Source of the DNA: Porpolomopsis calyptriformis
Taxonomy: Eukaryota; Basidiomycota; Agaricomycetes; Agaricales; Hygrophoraceae
DNA: 64,000 nucleotides
Assembly: GCA_951640195.1 (NCBI GenBank)
Contig: OX621175.1
Coordinates: forward strand, 1,290,470-1,354,469
Reading direction: 5' to 3'
The translations under genes and the position numbers were made by a program. Within the stretch, counting starts at the first letter, position 1; each line of letters opens with the position of its first letter. This document shows positions 23,701-34,314 of this stretch, one piece after another. The notes under the pieces are model-generated. The model was given only the letters and a program-made list of their open reading frames with translations. It did no database searches and was not told where the DNA came from.

Positions 23701-25366
23701 TGATGGCATCTTCGATGGCATTCGCGGATTCATTTTGCGCATCGTGGGTGACCTTGTATAGTCCTCGGCAGCTTTTGGGGATTCGCCCCACTATATCGCC
23801 GTTGCGATTTCGTATCGTGCAAGTTCCATGTTTGAAGTCCGTGGAGTATCCATCTTCATTGAGTCGTCCGATTGATACAAGCGTGTATCCGACAGCGGGT
23901 GAGTATAAGACATCTGTGAGTCGTATTTTCGATGTTCGCGATCCATTCGGGATTTCAATAACCATATCGCCCTTGGCGACAGCGTCGAACTTCTGTTTGT
24001 TAGCGGCAGAGAGGGTCTTGGGAGGTATTGATGTGAGTCGGTCAAAGTTCCCTCGGTAGGGACTGATGTGCTGGGTTGCACCAGAGTCGTATAACTCGAT
24101 TGTTAACGTCTCGCTGGCGTTTCCTTCAGCATCGACTGATGCGATCGTGATGGGGTCAGGGTCAACTGGTGTTCCATCCGTGATGAAACGAGTGCTCGCA
24201 TCGGAATTGTCATCGCATGCGAGATCCCACCCGCGACGCTCCGGGTCACGACGGTCAGCATTTACTTGGTTGAACCAATCCATCTCGTATCTATCATTGT
24301 AATTCTCCCCCTCATCGTCATCGCCATTCGTAACGATGCCTAGCTCCAGCATGGAGGTGCATCTGTCATGGGGTGGGTCAGTCGTCGTTCACGATTCGTT
24401 CGAGGACTCGATGTCAGGTTCGAAAGTGTAACAGGCTTCCGAATCGGAATCAATTGCAGCATTCACGCTGCCTGAGGGTTTGGGCTTTCGGGGTGCAAGA
24501 CAGTCCCGGGAAAAGTGCCCCCGCTTGCCACAGTTGTAGCATTCATCCTTGGGACCGGCCGTTCACCGTCCCGTTTGTCTTCCAGGTCGTTTAGAGTCGT
24601 TGGGTGCGACTGACATTGCTTCGTCACCGTCGCGACGGTTTCGTTGGTTCCGACCAGGCTTTCGTTGTCGCATAGTGACTTGCCTGTCGTACTCTTCAGA
24701 GATGAGTGTGATAAGCGCATCCAGCTTGATGTCTTGAGAGGTGACATTGGGTTGTTGGGAGGCTAGGAGCCTTGCGGCGCTTACCATACTTGCGGCGAAG
24801 GTTGATAGGGAATGTGGAATGGCTGATAGTATCGTTGACGCGTAGTCCTTGTCATCGATCTTGACGTCGACAGCTGCCAGTCGCTCCTTCTTGCTGTGCA
24901 GTTCCGTTAGGAATTCGCGGACGTTGGCATTTTCTCCGCACTTCGATTGCAGGAAGTCTTGCCGCAGGTCGGTCTTCGCATACACTCCCTTCTCTGTGTA
25001 GTCAGTGACAATAAGTTTCCACATGGTGGCAACAGTTGTCAGCCCCTTGATCTGAAAGATGATTGAATCCAGGATCCGTTGCGTGAGGAGGTACATCGCG
25101 GTCGCCTCGTCTTCATCCCACTTGTCGAGCTCGGCCTGTTGATCAGTGGTAACAACACCAGTGTGAACTGGCCTTTGTCCTCCTACAAAATGCCGCCATT
25201 TTCGTTTAGCCTTCACAGCAACTTCGAAACGAAATGACCAGATGGCCCAGTTTGAGCCGTCAATTTCGAGCTTCAGGATGTTTGCGGGTAAAGTGTCGCT
25301 CGAAAGTGTTGTTGCTTGAGGGGTTGAAGCTGGCGTGGTAGAGGTGGTAGCTGCGATGGTGCCCAT
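20792..25366 (-). pseudogene. copia gag-pol, single frame with four TGA stops
   Basis: One uninterrupted frame of 1,525 codons from ATG 25366, ending just inside the polypurine tract. In order: a UBN2-type Gag (25366-24566); a CCHC zinc knuckle CYNCGKRGHFSRDC (about 24540-24499); the protease region; GAG-pre-integrase (about 23690-23570); integrase ending NGVVER.NRTILERVRA; an RVT_2 reverse transcriptase (about 22300-21600); and RNase H with GWADADG, STTESEYVA, FSDNKSAIALTQN and HARTKHIDVRYHF. Stops TGA lie at 24563-24565, 24389-24391, 23177-23179 and 21401-21403, and all four keep the frame. The RT catalytic VDD has become VYD (HVYDCTIGA), so the polymerase is dead independently of the stops. 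Confidence 0.95.
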
Positions 25367-25421
25367 AGTGGAATGATGGTAAGTCTAGTAGTAAAGGAAA
25401 ATATGACTGCGAGTGGTTACG

Positions 25422-25435
25422 CAGGGCTCATAACC
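25422..25435 (-). other. Primer-binding site (half tRNA-iMet type)
   Basis: The minus strand reads GGTTATGAGCCCTG immediately after the 5' LTR. This is complementary to the anticodon stem-loop of eukaryotic initiator tRNA-Met (CAGGGCUCAUAACC), the internal-cleavage half-tRNA priming known for Drosophila copia, rather than to the tRNA 3' end. Confidence 0.85.
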
Positions 25436-25658
25436 TAAAAGACGGGGATGTAATAGCACAGAGGGTGATTCGGGATCACCCTTGGGTTTTTGTACATACA
25501 GCACAGCCACGCGGCTGTGCGCTGGCACTAATCCGGTCCGTTATCCCGAGTAAGTCAGAATAAGCGCGATAGTACATAACTACATAATCCGAACAGGCTC
25601 TGGGCCGAGCACACACCCGCTTCCAACCTATAGCCCTGTAAGGCTTGTTATTCCAACA
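25436..25658 (-). mobile_element. 5' LTR of copia element
   Basis: The upstream LTR in the element's orientation, directly adjoining the primer-binding site. It differs from the 3' LTR at 8 of 223 positions, all transitions. Confidence 0.95.
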
Positions 25659-25663
25659 GTGCA

Positions 25664-25826
25664 TCATATCCAACTAACCCAGCAGCCTTGTCCAGCCTGA
25701 TGGCTTTGGGACACAGGTAGTTTGGTGAGCTGTGGGTTGATTTAAGTGATTTCTTGTTGTGCATGAGCATCGGTAGTTGAGAGAGCGCAAGCCTAGTCAT
25801 ATTCATTCATGCACCTAGCTCCATTG
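25664..25826. other. Short unique spacer between copia and hairpin element
   Basis: The continuation of the pre-insertion sequence after the GTGCA duplication. No gene is seen. It ends with the CCATTG target duplication at 25821-25826. Confidence 0.6.
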
Positions 25827-26382
25827 TATGAGGGACCAAACTGGACAAAAATCAAAATTTGTCAATTTAACAAGTCTGAATTACCAAAAAAGGCAGTATC
25901 CTGCAGGATCCTGCACTCTCCTGCACTCTCCTGCACTCTCCTGCACATTTCCTGCAGGATCCTTCACCTTTCCTGCAGGATCCTGCACCTTTCCTGCACT
26001 CTCCTGCACTCTCCTGCAGGATCCCACACCTGCAGGAGAGTGCAGGATCCCACACCTGCAGGAGAGTGCAGGATCCCACAGGAGAGTGTGGGAAAGGTGC
26101 AGGAGAGTGCAGGATCCTACACCTGCAGGAGAGTGCAGGATCCTACACATGCAGGAGAGTGCAGGAGAGTGCAGGAAAGGTGCAGGATCCTGCAGGAAAG
26201 GTGAAGGATCCTGCAGGAGAGTGTGGGATCCTGCAGGAAATGTGCAGGATCCTGCAGGAGAGTGTGAGATCCTGCAGGAAATGTGCAGGAGAGTGCAGGA
26301 GAGTGCAGGAGAGTGCCTTTTTTGGTAATTCAGACTTGTCAAATTGACAAATTTTGATTTTTGTCCAGTTTGGTCCCTCATA
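25827..26382. mobile_element. 556-bp hairpin element with CTGCA minisatellite core
   Basis: Near-perfect terminal inverted repeats of about 75 bp start tatgagggaccaaactgg and end with its complement, flanked by the 6-bp target duplication CCATTG (25821-25826 and 26383-26388). Between them is a GC-rich array built from cctgca, ggatcctgca and ctctcctgca modules, itself arranged as an inverted repeat, so almost the whole element can fold back. The open frames through it on both strands are mirror-image low-complexity peptides, not genes. Confidence 0.88.
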
Positions 26383-26388
26383 CCATTG

Positions 26389-27165
26389 GTTCAAGTCGCT
26401 AATACCCGAATGCGCTACCTCTCATTCAACAAACAGAAAAGGGTATCCCACCTGACCTACACCACCTCATCATCACTGGCAAGCAATTAGCGGATGTGCA
26501 CGCGTTTTCAGATAAGGCCGGGGAGGCCATGCGTGTAATAGAGCCTGCTACTGGAGAGAATGGGGACCAACAACCACTCTACCGGACCTGCCCTGCCTTG
26601 CCATCCCAGGTACCCGCCATCTCCATCAACGCGCCGAGTACGCGCAACTGATAGGGTATAGGGGTGCTTGAGCCTATCAGTGAGTTTCCTTTCTTTTTTT
26701 TGCCCCACCCCACATTGACAGACCCCGGCTGACCTCCTCCTATCCACCTTCAAGTGAGGTCGGCCTGGATGTGCGAAACGGGTGGGCCTTATGGCCTACT
26801 TGTTTCGCTCGGGTTCCTACCGCCAACCACCCCCCCGCCTCTGCTTCCCTCTCGTTGGCGATACACCAGCTACCCACTACCACCATTACCCCCCTTCCAC
26901 CTCTGCATGAGGTGGAATGGTCCTACGAGTGTGTAACGGGCAGACCTTATGGCCTGCTTTTCTTGTGTGGCTTCCCACTGCCAACCACCCACATCATCGG
27001 CGATGTGTCAGGCTCGGACATTCCGAGTGCATCTTTGTGGGCAAGCTAGAGGATGTGCACACCCAATTAATTAATGTTTCTTAGAGAAACAATGTAGTTA
27101 TCAGTAGTTCGTACAAACGCGACAACGCAACTGTGACGAATAAATGTACAAAAAACACGGCATAT
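26389..27165 (-). repeat. Longer inverted copy of the 20.2-20.56 kb segment
   Basis: The reverse complement aligns block by block with 20219-20561. It also holds an internal direct repeat about 160 bp apart: aacgggtgggccttatggcc...ccaaccaccc near 26775-26830 and a diverged copy near 26935-26990. I find no convincing frame. It marks the right edge of the repeat-rich part of the window. Confidence 0.65.
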
Positions 27166-28194
27166 TAGCGGGCCTGTTGTGTTTGGTGGGACTTTTATAA
27201 CGCGGTTATAGATGAGCATAATCTTTCGACGCAGTTCCAATACCAAGCCCTTGAATATCACCGACAGACAAATCTGTTTATAGACTATTGGAAGATGAAA
27301 TAATGTAACGATTGACATGCACTCACACAACACTCACACCGCCAAGAGTTGCACTCGCGCTCACCATTCCCCCAAATCTAAACCACAAGAACATTGTCGT
27401 CGGTCGGGCCGCAGGCCTCAGGGTTCAAGGGAGCCAGGGAACATTCCGTTCTCTCGCTGCTCGTCGAACTTTGAGATCTAACATGACATAAGTTAAAGAG
27501 CAGATCGGACCGGACGATGGTGAATGGGCTGCTCACCCATTCATCTGTACGCAAAAACAGTGGGCACGTAAAGCTGGAGATCTTCTCAGCACTGGAATGT
27601 AAGAACGCACTGGGACAAAGGGAGTGATAAGCCTTCTTGAATTGGTTGCACGGCGCAAACTCGTCGCCTTTAGTGGTGACGCATTTGAAGTAATCAGTAT
27701 AATTTTGATAACTGGTTCGGTGTGATGAAACATTGAGAAATTTCGTTACGCAGAGAGACAGATATGGGGGGGGGGTACCAACCAATGCCTGGTTTGATTC
27801 GTATTCGGGAAGCGGGCTAGGATCCCATGAGGGTAAAGAGGCTTGGCAGGTAAACTTTCAGTCGCTTACCATCAAAACCTGCGGTCTGGAGAATGTATTT
27901 ACTTGAAAAGACATAAGCATGTGAACAGCCCGGTCTTTGGTACACATACCTGGAAAGCTCGGCCTCCATTGCGGGCACAGTGATATGTGATTTGTTATTG
28001 TTTGTACCTCGCGCAGCAACTCAGCCGGAGAACACACGACCTCCTCCTTCACTCTACCGCAGTCAACTTGGGCTGACGCGTCTCGGCGGCGCGTCGATGT
28101 GCTTCGGGACCATGTAATAGCAGATACTATTGAATATAAATACTTCTCCCGCACTTCCAGGTCTTCACCCAAAACATCCCATCAGTTCGCACAT
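27166..28194. other. Intergenic; upstream region of the monooxygenase gene
   Basis: No gene recognised. Contains a run of 10 G at 27766-27775 and, near the gene, a TATA-like tataaata at about 28136-28143, some 55 bp before the start codon. Confidence 0.5.
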
Positions 28195-29666
28195 ATGAAG
28201 ATCCTCATCATCGGCGGAGGCATCGGTGGCTTGTCGATGTACCATGCCCTTCGCAAACACTTGCCAGAATCCTCGACCACCATAAAAATATATGAGGCAT
28301 ACCCCTCCGCAACTGCTACAAAGTCTAACATCGGCGGTGGACTCGCGCTCGCCCCAAACGGTCTCCGGGCCTTAGCTTCCCTGTCTCAAGATATGGTCAA
28401 TGAAGTCGCGGACCATGGGTTTTGCGGGCCTACCCTAACCTTCCGAAACTCAAGTGGGAAATTGATTGGCCATATTTCAAGTGGACGAAAGGAACGCTAT
28501 GGGTTCGATCAGATACTCCTCCCGAGAGCGGCAATGCATGACGCTGTCCTAATGGGAGTACCCGACGATGCTGTGGAATGGGAGAAGAGGGCTCGAGCGG
28601 TTCGTGAAACCGAGGACGGTGTGCTAGTCGAATTTGAAGACGGGACCGTCTCCAGGGGTGACCTCGTCATCGGCGCTGATGGCGTTAAAAGCGTCGTTCG
28701 AGAAGCCATCTTCAGGGACAAGTACCCTGCAGCATATGAGTATGTCAGACGGCCATTCAATTTGTCTGGTTTATTAACCATAGTTTCCTTTGTAGTGGCC
28801 TTACCGGAGTGGGTGGTTTCCTTCCAGTTACCGCTCTCCCTGAGCCCTTCCGTAAGAGCCTCGATCAAGAACCGGTTACCATGACCTTTGGTCCCCACGG
28901 ATTTTTTGGTTATGCCAAGTCCTCTCCCATCTCAGAAGACATAGCCAAACAAAAGATAATGTGGTGGTCAACGTGGGAGGCGTCGCCTGCTCCGGATAGA
29001 AACGCTTTACTCGCTGACATCCGTGCCCAACTACTTGAACACCATGATTTCTGGAAATCTCCTCACGACCCTCCTGGTGCTTCCATATTCTCGACCATTA
29101 TCTCGCTTGCTTGTGGCTCCGAAGCCGACACACCCAAGACAGTAACTGCCGTCGAGAGAGACATCCTCGTTCTCCCGAGGCGTATCACTCCCCGCTTGCC
29201 AAGCTGGTCCAGCCCCTCTGGCAAAATCATATTAATGGGTGACGCGGCACACGCCATGCCACCAGACAGTGGTCAAGGTGTATCCTGTGCGATCGAGGAC
29301 GCGGTGGCGATTGCGTCGCTCCTCCAACATTACCTCTCCAAGGACGAGGCCCAGGGCGTAGTTCCAAGCGTTGTGTTGAAGCGTACGGCGAAGGCGTATG
29401 AAGAATTGCGTATGAAAAGGCTGGCATTCATACTTAACGCCGCGAAGCATGCAGGGAACGGCAAGCGGGAACTAAAGAAGTGGCAGGAGATGCTTCGTGA
29501 CTGGGTGCTCGGGTTGCTCTGTACGCTTTATTGTTCGCTGTCGACTCACTCTTAAAAAGGCTGACATGGTGGTGATTTGACAGGCAAGTTTCCGGAATGG
29601 TTAAACGACATAAGGTTTGGATATGACGTGGAGGTCGAGGTTAAGAAATATCTCTCGAAAAGGTAG
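28195..29666 (+). CDS. FAD-dependent monooxygenase (salicylate hydroxylase-like)
   Basis: Class A flavoprotein monooxygenase, predicted 450 aa. Exons 28195-28739, 28796-29520 and 29584-29666 join in phase (1,353 bp); both introns are GT-AG, 56 and 63 bp. The dinucleotide-binding motif GGGIGG lies at residues 7-12, right after MKILII; a GADGVKSVVR motif lies near residue 165, and the FAD-ribityl motif GDAAHAMPPDSGQG near residue 325. Length and motif order match NAD(P)H-dependent aromatic hydroxylases such as salicylate or 6-hydroxynicotinate monooxygenases. The substrate cannot be told. No signal peptide, so probably cytosolic. Its neighbours are not an obvious catabolic cluster. Confidence 0.93.
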
Positions 29667-30512
29667 CTCACCCTATCGTAAACACCCAACACTTTGTTTG
29701 TGACTTTGATTTTGAAAAAGACGATTGCTCCAATTTGACGGTGTGGGTGGGATCAGATCATCCATGATTAATTTGTCAACTTGGTTGCCGGGGCAATTTA
29801 AGGCGTAGTGTTGGTAATGTTGATCGAGCCGCAGTGTTTGTCTCCTCCTGTAATTGCATCGATGAGCAGCTGAATGTTATAGTGGTCGGGGAAGTATTAT
29901 GCCATTAAGGAATGGTGCCTTCGACAATTCTTATACCGGTAGATCAACAAGCCTATTTACCTCACATGGGGAATGTACACACAAAAGGCCAATCTTTTTG
30001 ATGCATTGCACGTGTGATCTTGCTCATCGCCCCCGACCTCGGAATGTGGTCGTTGGTCCAGCAAATGCCCCCGACTTCCATAGCATCAGTCCTTAGTACT
30101 CGGCTGTTGCGAACTTCAACCCAGGTCTATAGCCACGAAAATTCCAAACGGCATGTGGTTTCTTGGTCGTATGGTTGGGGGTGAGACTTTTAAGGATCTA
30201 TTCACGTATTCTCACCAAAAATTCCCAAAGGCTTCTGAGAGAGACTTGGAAGCTATCGATCCACACCACAGTCATAATTTGCTTGGGAAATGGTGATCAC
30301 CGCTCGCGTGGTCAGGTCCACGCCTGGTTTAGTCAGCATTCATCCGATCATGTACCACACTCAATGTCGCAACAGGTTCCGTACACACATTCCTACCGCA
30401 GCATGGACTCTGGAAATGGGGCAGTGCGCTGACAATCTATGTTGGAGCGGAAGGACATTTGGCCTCTCCATCCTCTCCTTCTCTCCTTCCATTCCTTTCA
30501 CACTCTTTACCA
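29667..30512. other. Intergenic between monooxygenase and STE3-like gene
   Basis: No gene recognised. I looked on both strands for short frames ending in a CAAX prenylation box, as in pheromone precursors, and found none with an ATG. A pyrimidine-rich stretch (30466-30500) precedes the STE3 start, as in many basidiomycete promoters. Confidence 0.5.
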
Positions 30513-31676
30513 ATGGTGTATCTATACCTTTCCATAGCGGGCTTCATTGCAACAATACTCGCCCTTATCCCTCTACCACGACAAATACGTGTACGGAATG
30601 TGCCAGGCATCGCAGCATCATTCTGGTTCTTCGGAAGCTGCCTCAGCCATTCCATTAACCCCATCATTTGGGCTGGGAATGTGAACAACTCTGCGCCAGG
30701 CTGGTGCGACCTAAGTGAGTTTTCTGTGGAAAAAAATGATTGCTATTGTTCACTCAAAAGCATTCAGCCCTAAAAATTGGGGAAGCTACTGAAGTCGGAC
30801 TCCCCGCTGTGACTTTCTGTATCTGCAAACATCTTGAACTCATATCGTCAGGACGTCCCGTCTCCTCTAATGCCAGCCAGTTCCGCCGAAAGGTTTTCGA
30901 GTCAGTGATGTGCTTTGCGTTTCCTTGTCTGTGGTTGATTGTATGTACGTCAACAACATGCCTGCCACCTTTCATCAACTAATCCAGTACTGATGTCTGG
31001 TTGTAGTCTATTCCTTTCAGACTGCTCGCTTTGTCGTTGTTGAAGACTTTGGCTGCTATCCAGATTTTCTGCACTCCAACATTGCAGTTGGCATCATATG
31101 CATTCTGCCGCTGCTCTTCTCAGCAGGAACCCTTATTTACGGATGTGCGCCATCCTTTCTCCGTGATTCGAACTCCCCCCACTCATTAACTCCATGTTAG
31201 CCATCGCTCTCTACCACTTGATGAAACACAGGAGAATGACTTCCAAACTGCTCATGTGCCATCTCAAATTTCGCGACGCAGGCCTATCGAGCACCCAATA
31301 TTACCGTTTAATGGCGATGAGCATGATCTTCGGCGGTTGGGGTCTTATCTGGCTGTGTCTAACCATCAAATACAATACCAGCAACGATTCCGTCCCCCTC
31401 AAGAGTTGGAGAGCCATTCATTCAACGGATTCGATCGTGTTAATGGTTCCGATCGCTGCCTTGGGTCCACATTTGTTACTGCGTTTGCAGATATTATGGT
31501 GGGGGATACCTGGTTCAGCGATCATTTTCTTCCTGTTGTTTGGAACTAACCCTGATGTTTGGTCCGAGTACCGAAAATTTTGGGTTTGGTTTCGGACGAC
31601 GGTCCTCAGATGGCCATTACCAGAGAAATCCGAGTCTTCACTGAGCACTGTGTGGGTACACTCATTTGAGCAATGA
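30513..31676 (+). CDS. STE3-type pheromone receptor (GPCR)
   Basis: Seven-transmembrane receptor of the fungal STE3/class D family, predicted 330 aa. Exons 30513-30714, 30768-30944, 31007-31144 and 31201-31676 sum to 993 bp; introns are 53, 62 and 56 bp, all GT-AG, all phase 1. Family landmarks: an N-terminal helix ending in LIPLPRQIR; a second helix with NPIIWAGN; PGWCDLTLKIGEATEVGLPAVTFCICKHLE in helix 3 (joined over intron 1); YSFQTARFVVVEDFGCYP before helix 5; and GLSSTQYYRLMAMS before helix 6. The C-terminal tail is short. In mushrooms such receptors sit in the B mating-type locus or occur as non-mating-type receptor-like genes. No pheromone gene was found beside it. Confidence 0.9.
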
Positions 31677-32396
31677 AACTACCTATTTCCTCAACTATTC
31701 CTTTCCTCACAGCTCTGTTCCCAATCTATCAATCCATATCGACACGACTATTGCCGATCCCGCAACCCGTCCGGTCAGTAGTTGAAATCCCATACTCAAT
31801 AATCGAGCATTGTCCGTTGCTGTGTTTGATTTTTATACCATCTTTGCGACATGTACGACAGATGATTCAATAAAATGGATAGACGAGGGCTTGTATGTAT
31901 AAATGTCAGCCTCGAATCGGCGACTCTGACCCCGCTAAGAGTGTTTTTTCCAGTTGTCATCTGCCTTTGCCTGGTAATAGACTGTGTAAAGAGCAAAGCG
32001 TGCCCATTGATATCATTCTTTCGACACCCAGTCAATGGACGGTTTAGCCTACCAGTCCGACATCTGAGATTTCCGATCGAACGTGGTCAGGGTTCCATCC
32101 AAGAGTCATCTGCGAGGATGGGGAGGACTGTTATATGCGATATCTTTTCGAGCATTGTCAGAACAGTCAATGAGGTGCTGGGAACAGCGTAGCCGGGAGG
32201 TAGCATGCAATATACACTCGGAAATGCCTTTGTACAGCTTCTCCAGTAAGCCATTTTGTAGTTTCAATCTATCCATCTCCAAGTCCATCCGATTCGGACA
32301 CCGACAGAGTCTCAACTTCATGCTCTTCAAACGGGACGATACAGTACACTTTTCATGACCTCGACGTATGTACAGAATGCACTCACGGGACCAAAC
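31677..32396. other. Intergenic between STE3-like and eIF4E-like genes
   Basis: The two genes converge here, so this is shared 3' sequence. Frames of up to about 105 codons are present but have no domain or composition that supports coding, and none ends in a CAAX box. Confidence 0.5.
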
Positions 32397-33919
32397 TCAG
32401 TTACCCTTCCTCCCCCCGCCCCTCCACGCAGCCATCCCGGACCCGGCCATAACACCCCCACTGAGACCAAAGTTCCCAAACGCGCCACCGATCGGACCGG
32501 CACTCGCGGGGACAACGCCATCCGGAGCAGCGTTGGTGACCGGCATGGGCGCCACCGAGCCACTGTAAGACCTCACATGTCCCCCACCTGACGTCTGCTG
32601 GCCAAAGTTGCTGCGGAAGCCTGGGGTGGGTATAGCCTGAATGCTAAGGAACTTGTTGGGCAGCGGTCGGTCGTCCGTGTTGTACTGTTAAAATAAAATA
32701 AACAATGAGTTGCAACAGACCATGAAGATGATGTTCACCTGGAACTCGAGTCCAATCCCATCCGCCTCTGAAACATCAAGCAATTTAATCAGCTTTTTCC
32801 CGATACTGTTCAACCTCTCAACATCCTCCTTGCTCCTCGTCCACAACTGTATTCTGTCCACCTTACTTCTCAAACTGACTACCGCCCCGCAGATCTCATC
32901 GCCTTCCTCGAGCTCCTCACCCACCAGAGCCATCGTGAGCCAGCTCCAGCAGCGATCCAGCAACGCCGGACTGTTCTTCATCGTCAAAACCCACTTGCCC
33001 CCGTTCGCGTTCGCCTCGTCCTCCCACATAGGCTTGATCCCGGATTTGAAGAGATGGTAGTTCGAGTTCTTCTCAAGCTTGGAAGGCGGCTTCAGCCAGT
33101 TGAAATACCGGCAGAACGACTCGACCGTGTCAAACTCGCCGATCACGGTCAGTCCCGCCTCGTAAGCTCCCGTGTCGGGGGGGACAGCAGAGTGGGGTCC
33201 GTTGGATCCCTCACCGGGTGTCGCGCTCAATGGGGCGCTAGCGGGTGTGAAGGGAAATTTTGCTTTCGTGTCGTGGTAGATAGTCCTTAGGGAGAACCCG
33301 TTAGCCACTTGAGAAAATACAAAGGCAAGGGTGCGTACCACGGGAACTGCAAAGGGTGCTCAGGAGCTTTCATCGGTATACCAGGCGTCTTCGGGTCTTC
33401 AATCATCTCTGGTTCTGGGGGCTTGGCAGTCCCGTCGACACTGAGTGCACGGGTTTTTGCCAGACGGGCGGTGATGGCGTCCAGGGTGGGAATGTTCTTG
33501 TAACCCACTTTGGTTTTCTTTTCTGCAACCACCGTCTCTTGGTTATGCCTCTCGAGCTTCTCAGAAGTGAGTGGCTCGCTCGGCCCCGGTGCTGCGGCAT
33601 TTTCGTTCGAAGACGACGTCCTCGAGCTCGGCCGAGAGATGGTGAGGGGTGATGTGGACCGGGTCGTAGGCGCGTTTACTGCGATAGAGTCTGTTGTAGA
33701 TGCGAGTGTAGACAGAGAGGTTGTCGAGGCTGTCCGGAGCGCAGACGCCGCCAGACGCGGGCGTGGCGCAGATGGATTGGCAGTGGAGGCGGTCGCTGAA
33801 GTGCCGTGTACTACGTTGCTACTGTTGATCCGTGCTGCTAGCGCGTTCAGAGAGGGCATGCGACCTGCTGGCTTGGGAGCCTCTGGATTGGGCGCGGCTG
33901 AGGTCGAGTTTGAGCTCAT
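32397..33919 (-). CDS. eIF4E family cap-binding protein (4EHP/eIF4E2-like)
   Basis: Predicted 471 aa from exons 33339-33919, 32739-33285 and 32397-32684 (1,416 bp), with introns of 53 and 54 bp. Residues 1-190 are a Ser/Thr/Ala-rich disordered extension. The eIF4E fold begins at HPLQFPWTIYHDTK and continues with FDTVESFCRYFNWL, NYHLFKSGIKPMWEDEANANGGKW, SWLTMALVGEE and DEICGAVVSLRSKVDRIQLWTR. The SGIKPMWEDxANxNGGKW block and FCRYFN (in place of the FWxLYN of class I) resemble class II eIF4E2/4EHP, which binds mRNA caps weakly and often represses translation. A Gly-rich tail of about 80 residues follows. Class assignment is by motif only. Confidence 0.88.
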
Positions 33920-34314
33920 CGTTGAAGGAGTCCAAATTGGATTATCAAATCAAAATAATTGATCAAGAACAAATCATTTCAGGTGAAAAAAACATTTGTA
34001 CACTCAACGACCATCCCACAGGTCGCTGGCTCTCAAAGAGACTGGCGTATATACATTGGTAACAAACCAGATTGGTACAAGCTTGAAATAAATTCAGTGG
34101 GCAAGGTCAGTTCTCAACTATAGCTTTATCTTCGTCAGTCTGCTCGATCAGACATTGATAGGTTCGCGTCTGGAAGTGCGCACGCTACATCCATAGTCAC
34201 CTGCGATACCTCCATGATACCAGCACTCACTGTGCGCGGTACGATCCATGTGTACTTTCCGATAAATGTGTAACAATAATGTACTACCATACAGCCGTAG
34301 AGAATGCCATCAAG

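Larger units (their letters stand above)
20562..25658 (-). mobile_element. Complete Ty1/copia retrotransposon
   Basis: 5,097 bp with two 223-bp LTRs, flanked by a perfect 5-bp target duplication GTGCA (20557-20561 and 25659-25663), and carrying a primer-binding site, a polypurine tract and one gag-pol frame. On the minus strand the LTR begins TGTTGG and ends TTTTA, so the termini are TG...TA rather than TG...CA. The target duplication fixes these ends. The coding frame has no frameshift but four TGA stops, and the LTRs differ at 8 sites, so this is an older, inactive insertion. Confidence 0.95.

Noticed and set aside
25828..26381. Mirror-image 166-codon frames on both strands
   Set aside because: They are the two strands of a hairpin minisatellite and share the same N-terminal peptide because of the terminal inverted repeat.
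27746..27760. Minus-strand C-L-S-A-stop, a possible pheromone CAAX box
   Set aside because: Upstream frame is closed by a stop 20 codons earlier with no ATG.
29839..29853. Plus-strand C-L-L-L-stop near the STE3 gene
   Set aside because: A TGA lies five codons upstream of the Cys and no start codon intervenes.
32355..32591. Plus-strand frames over the eIF4E-like gene
   Set aside because: Antisense to its Gly-rich exon 3; the minus-strand gene is supported by domain and splice phase.
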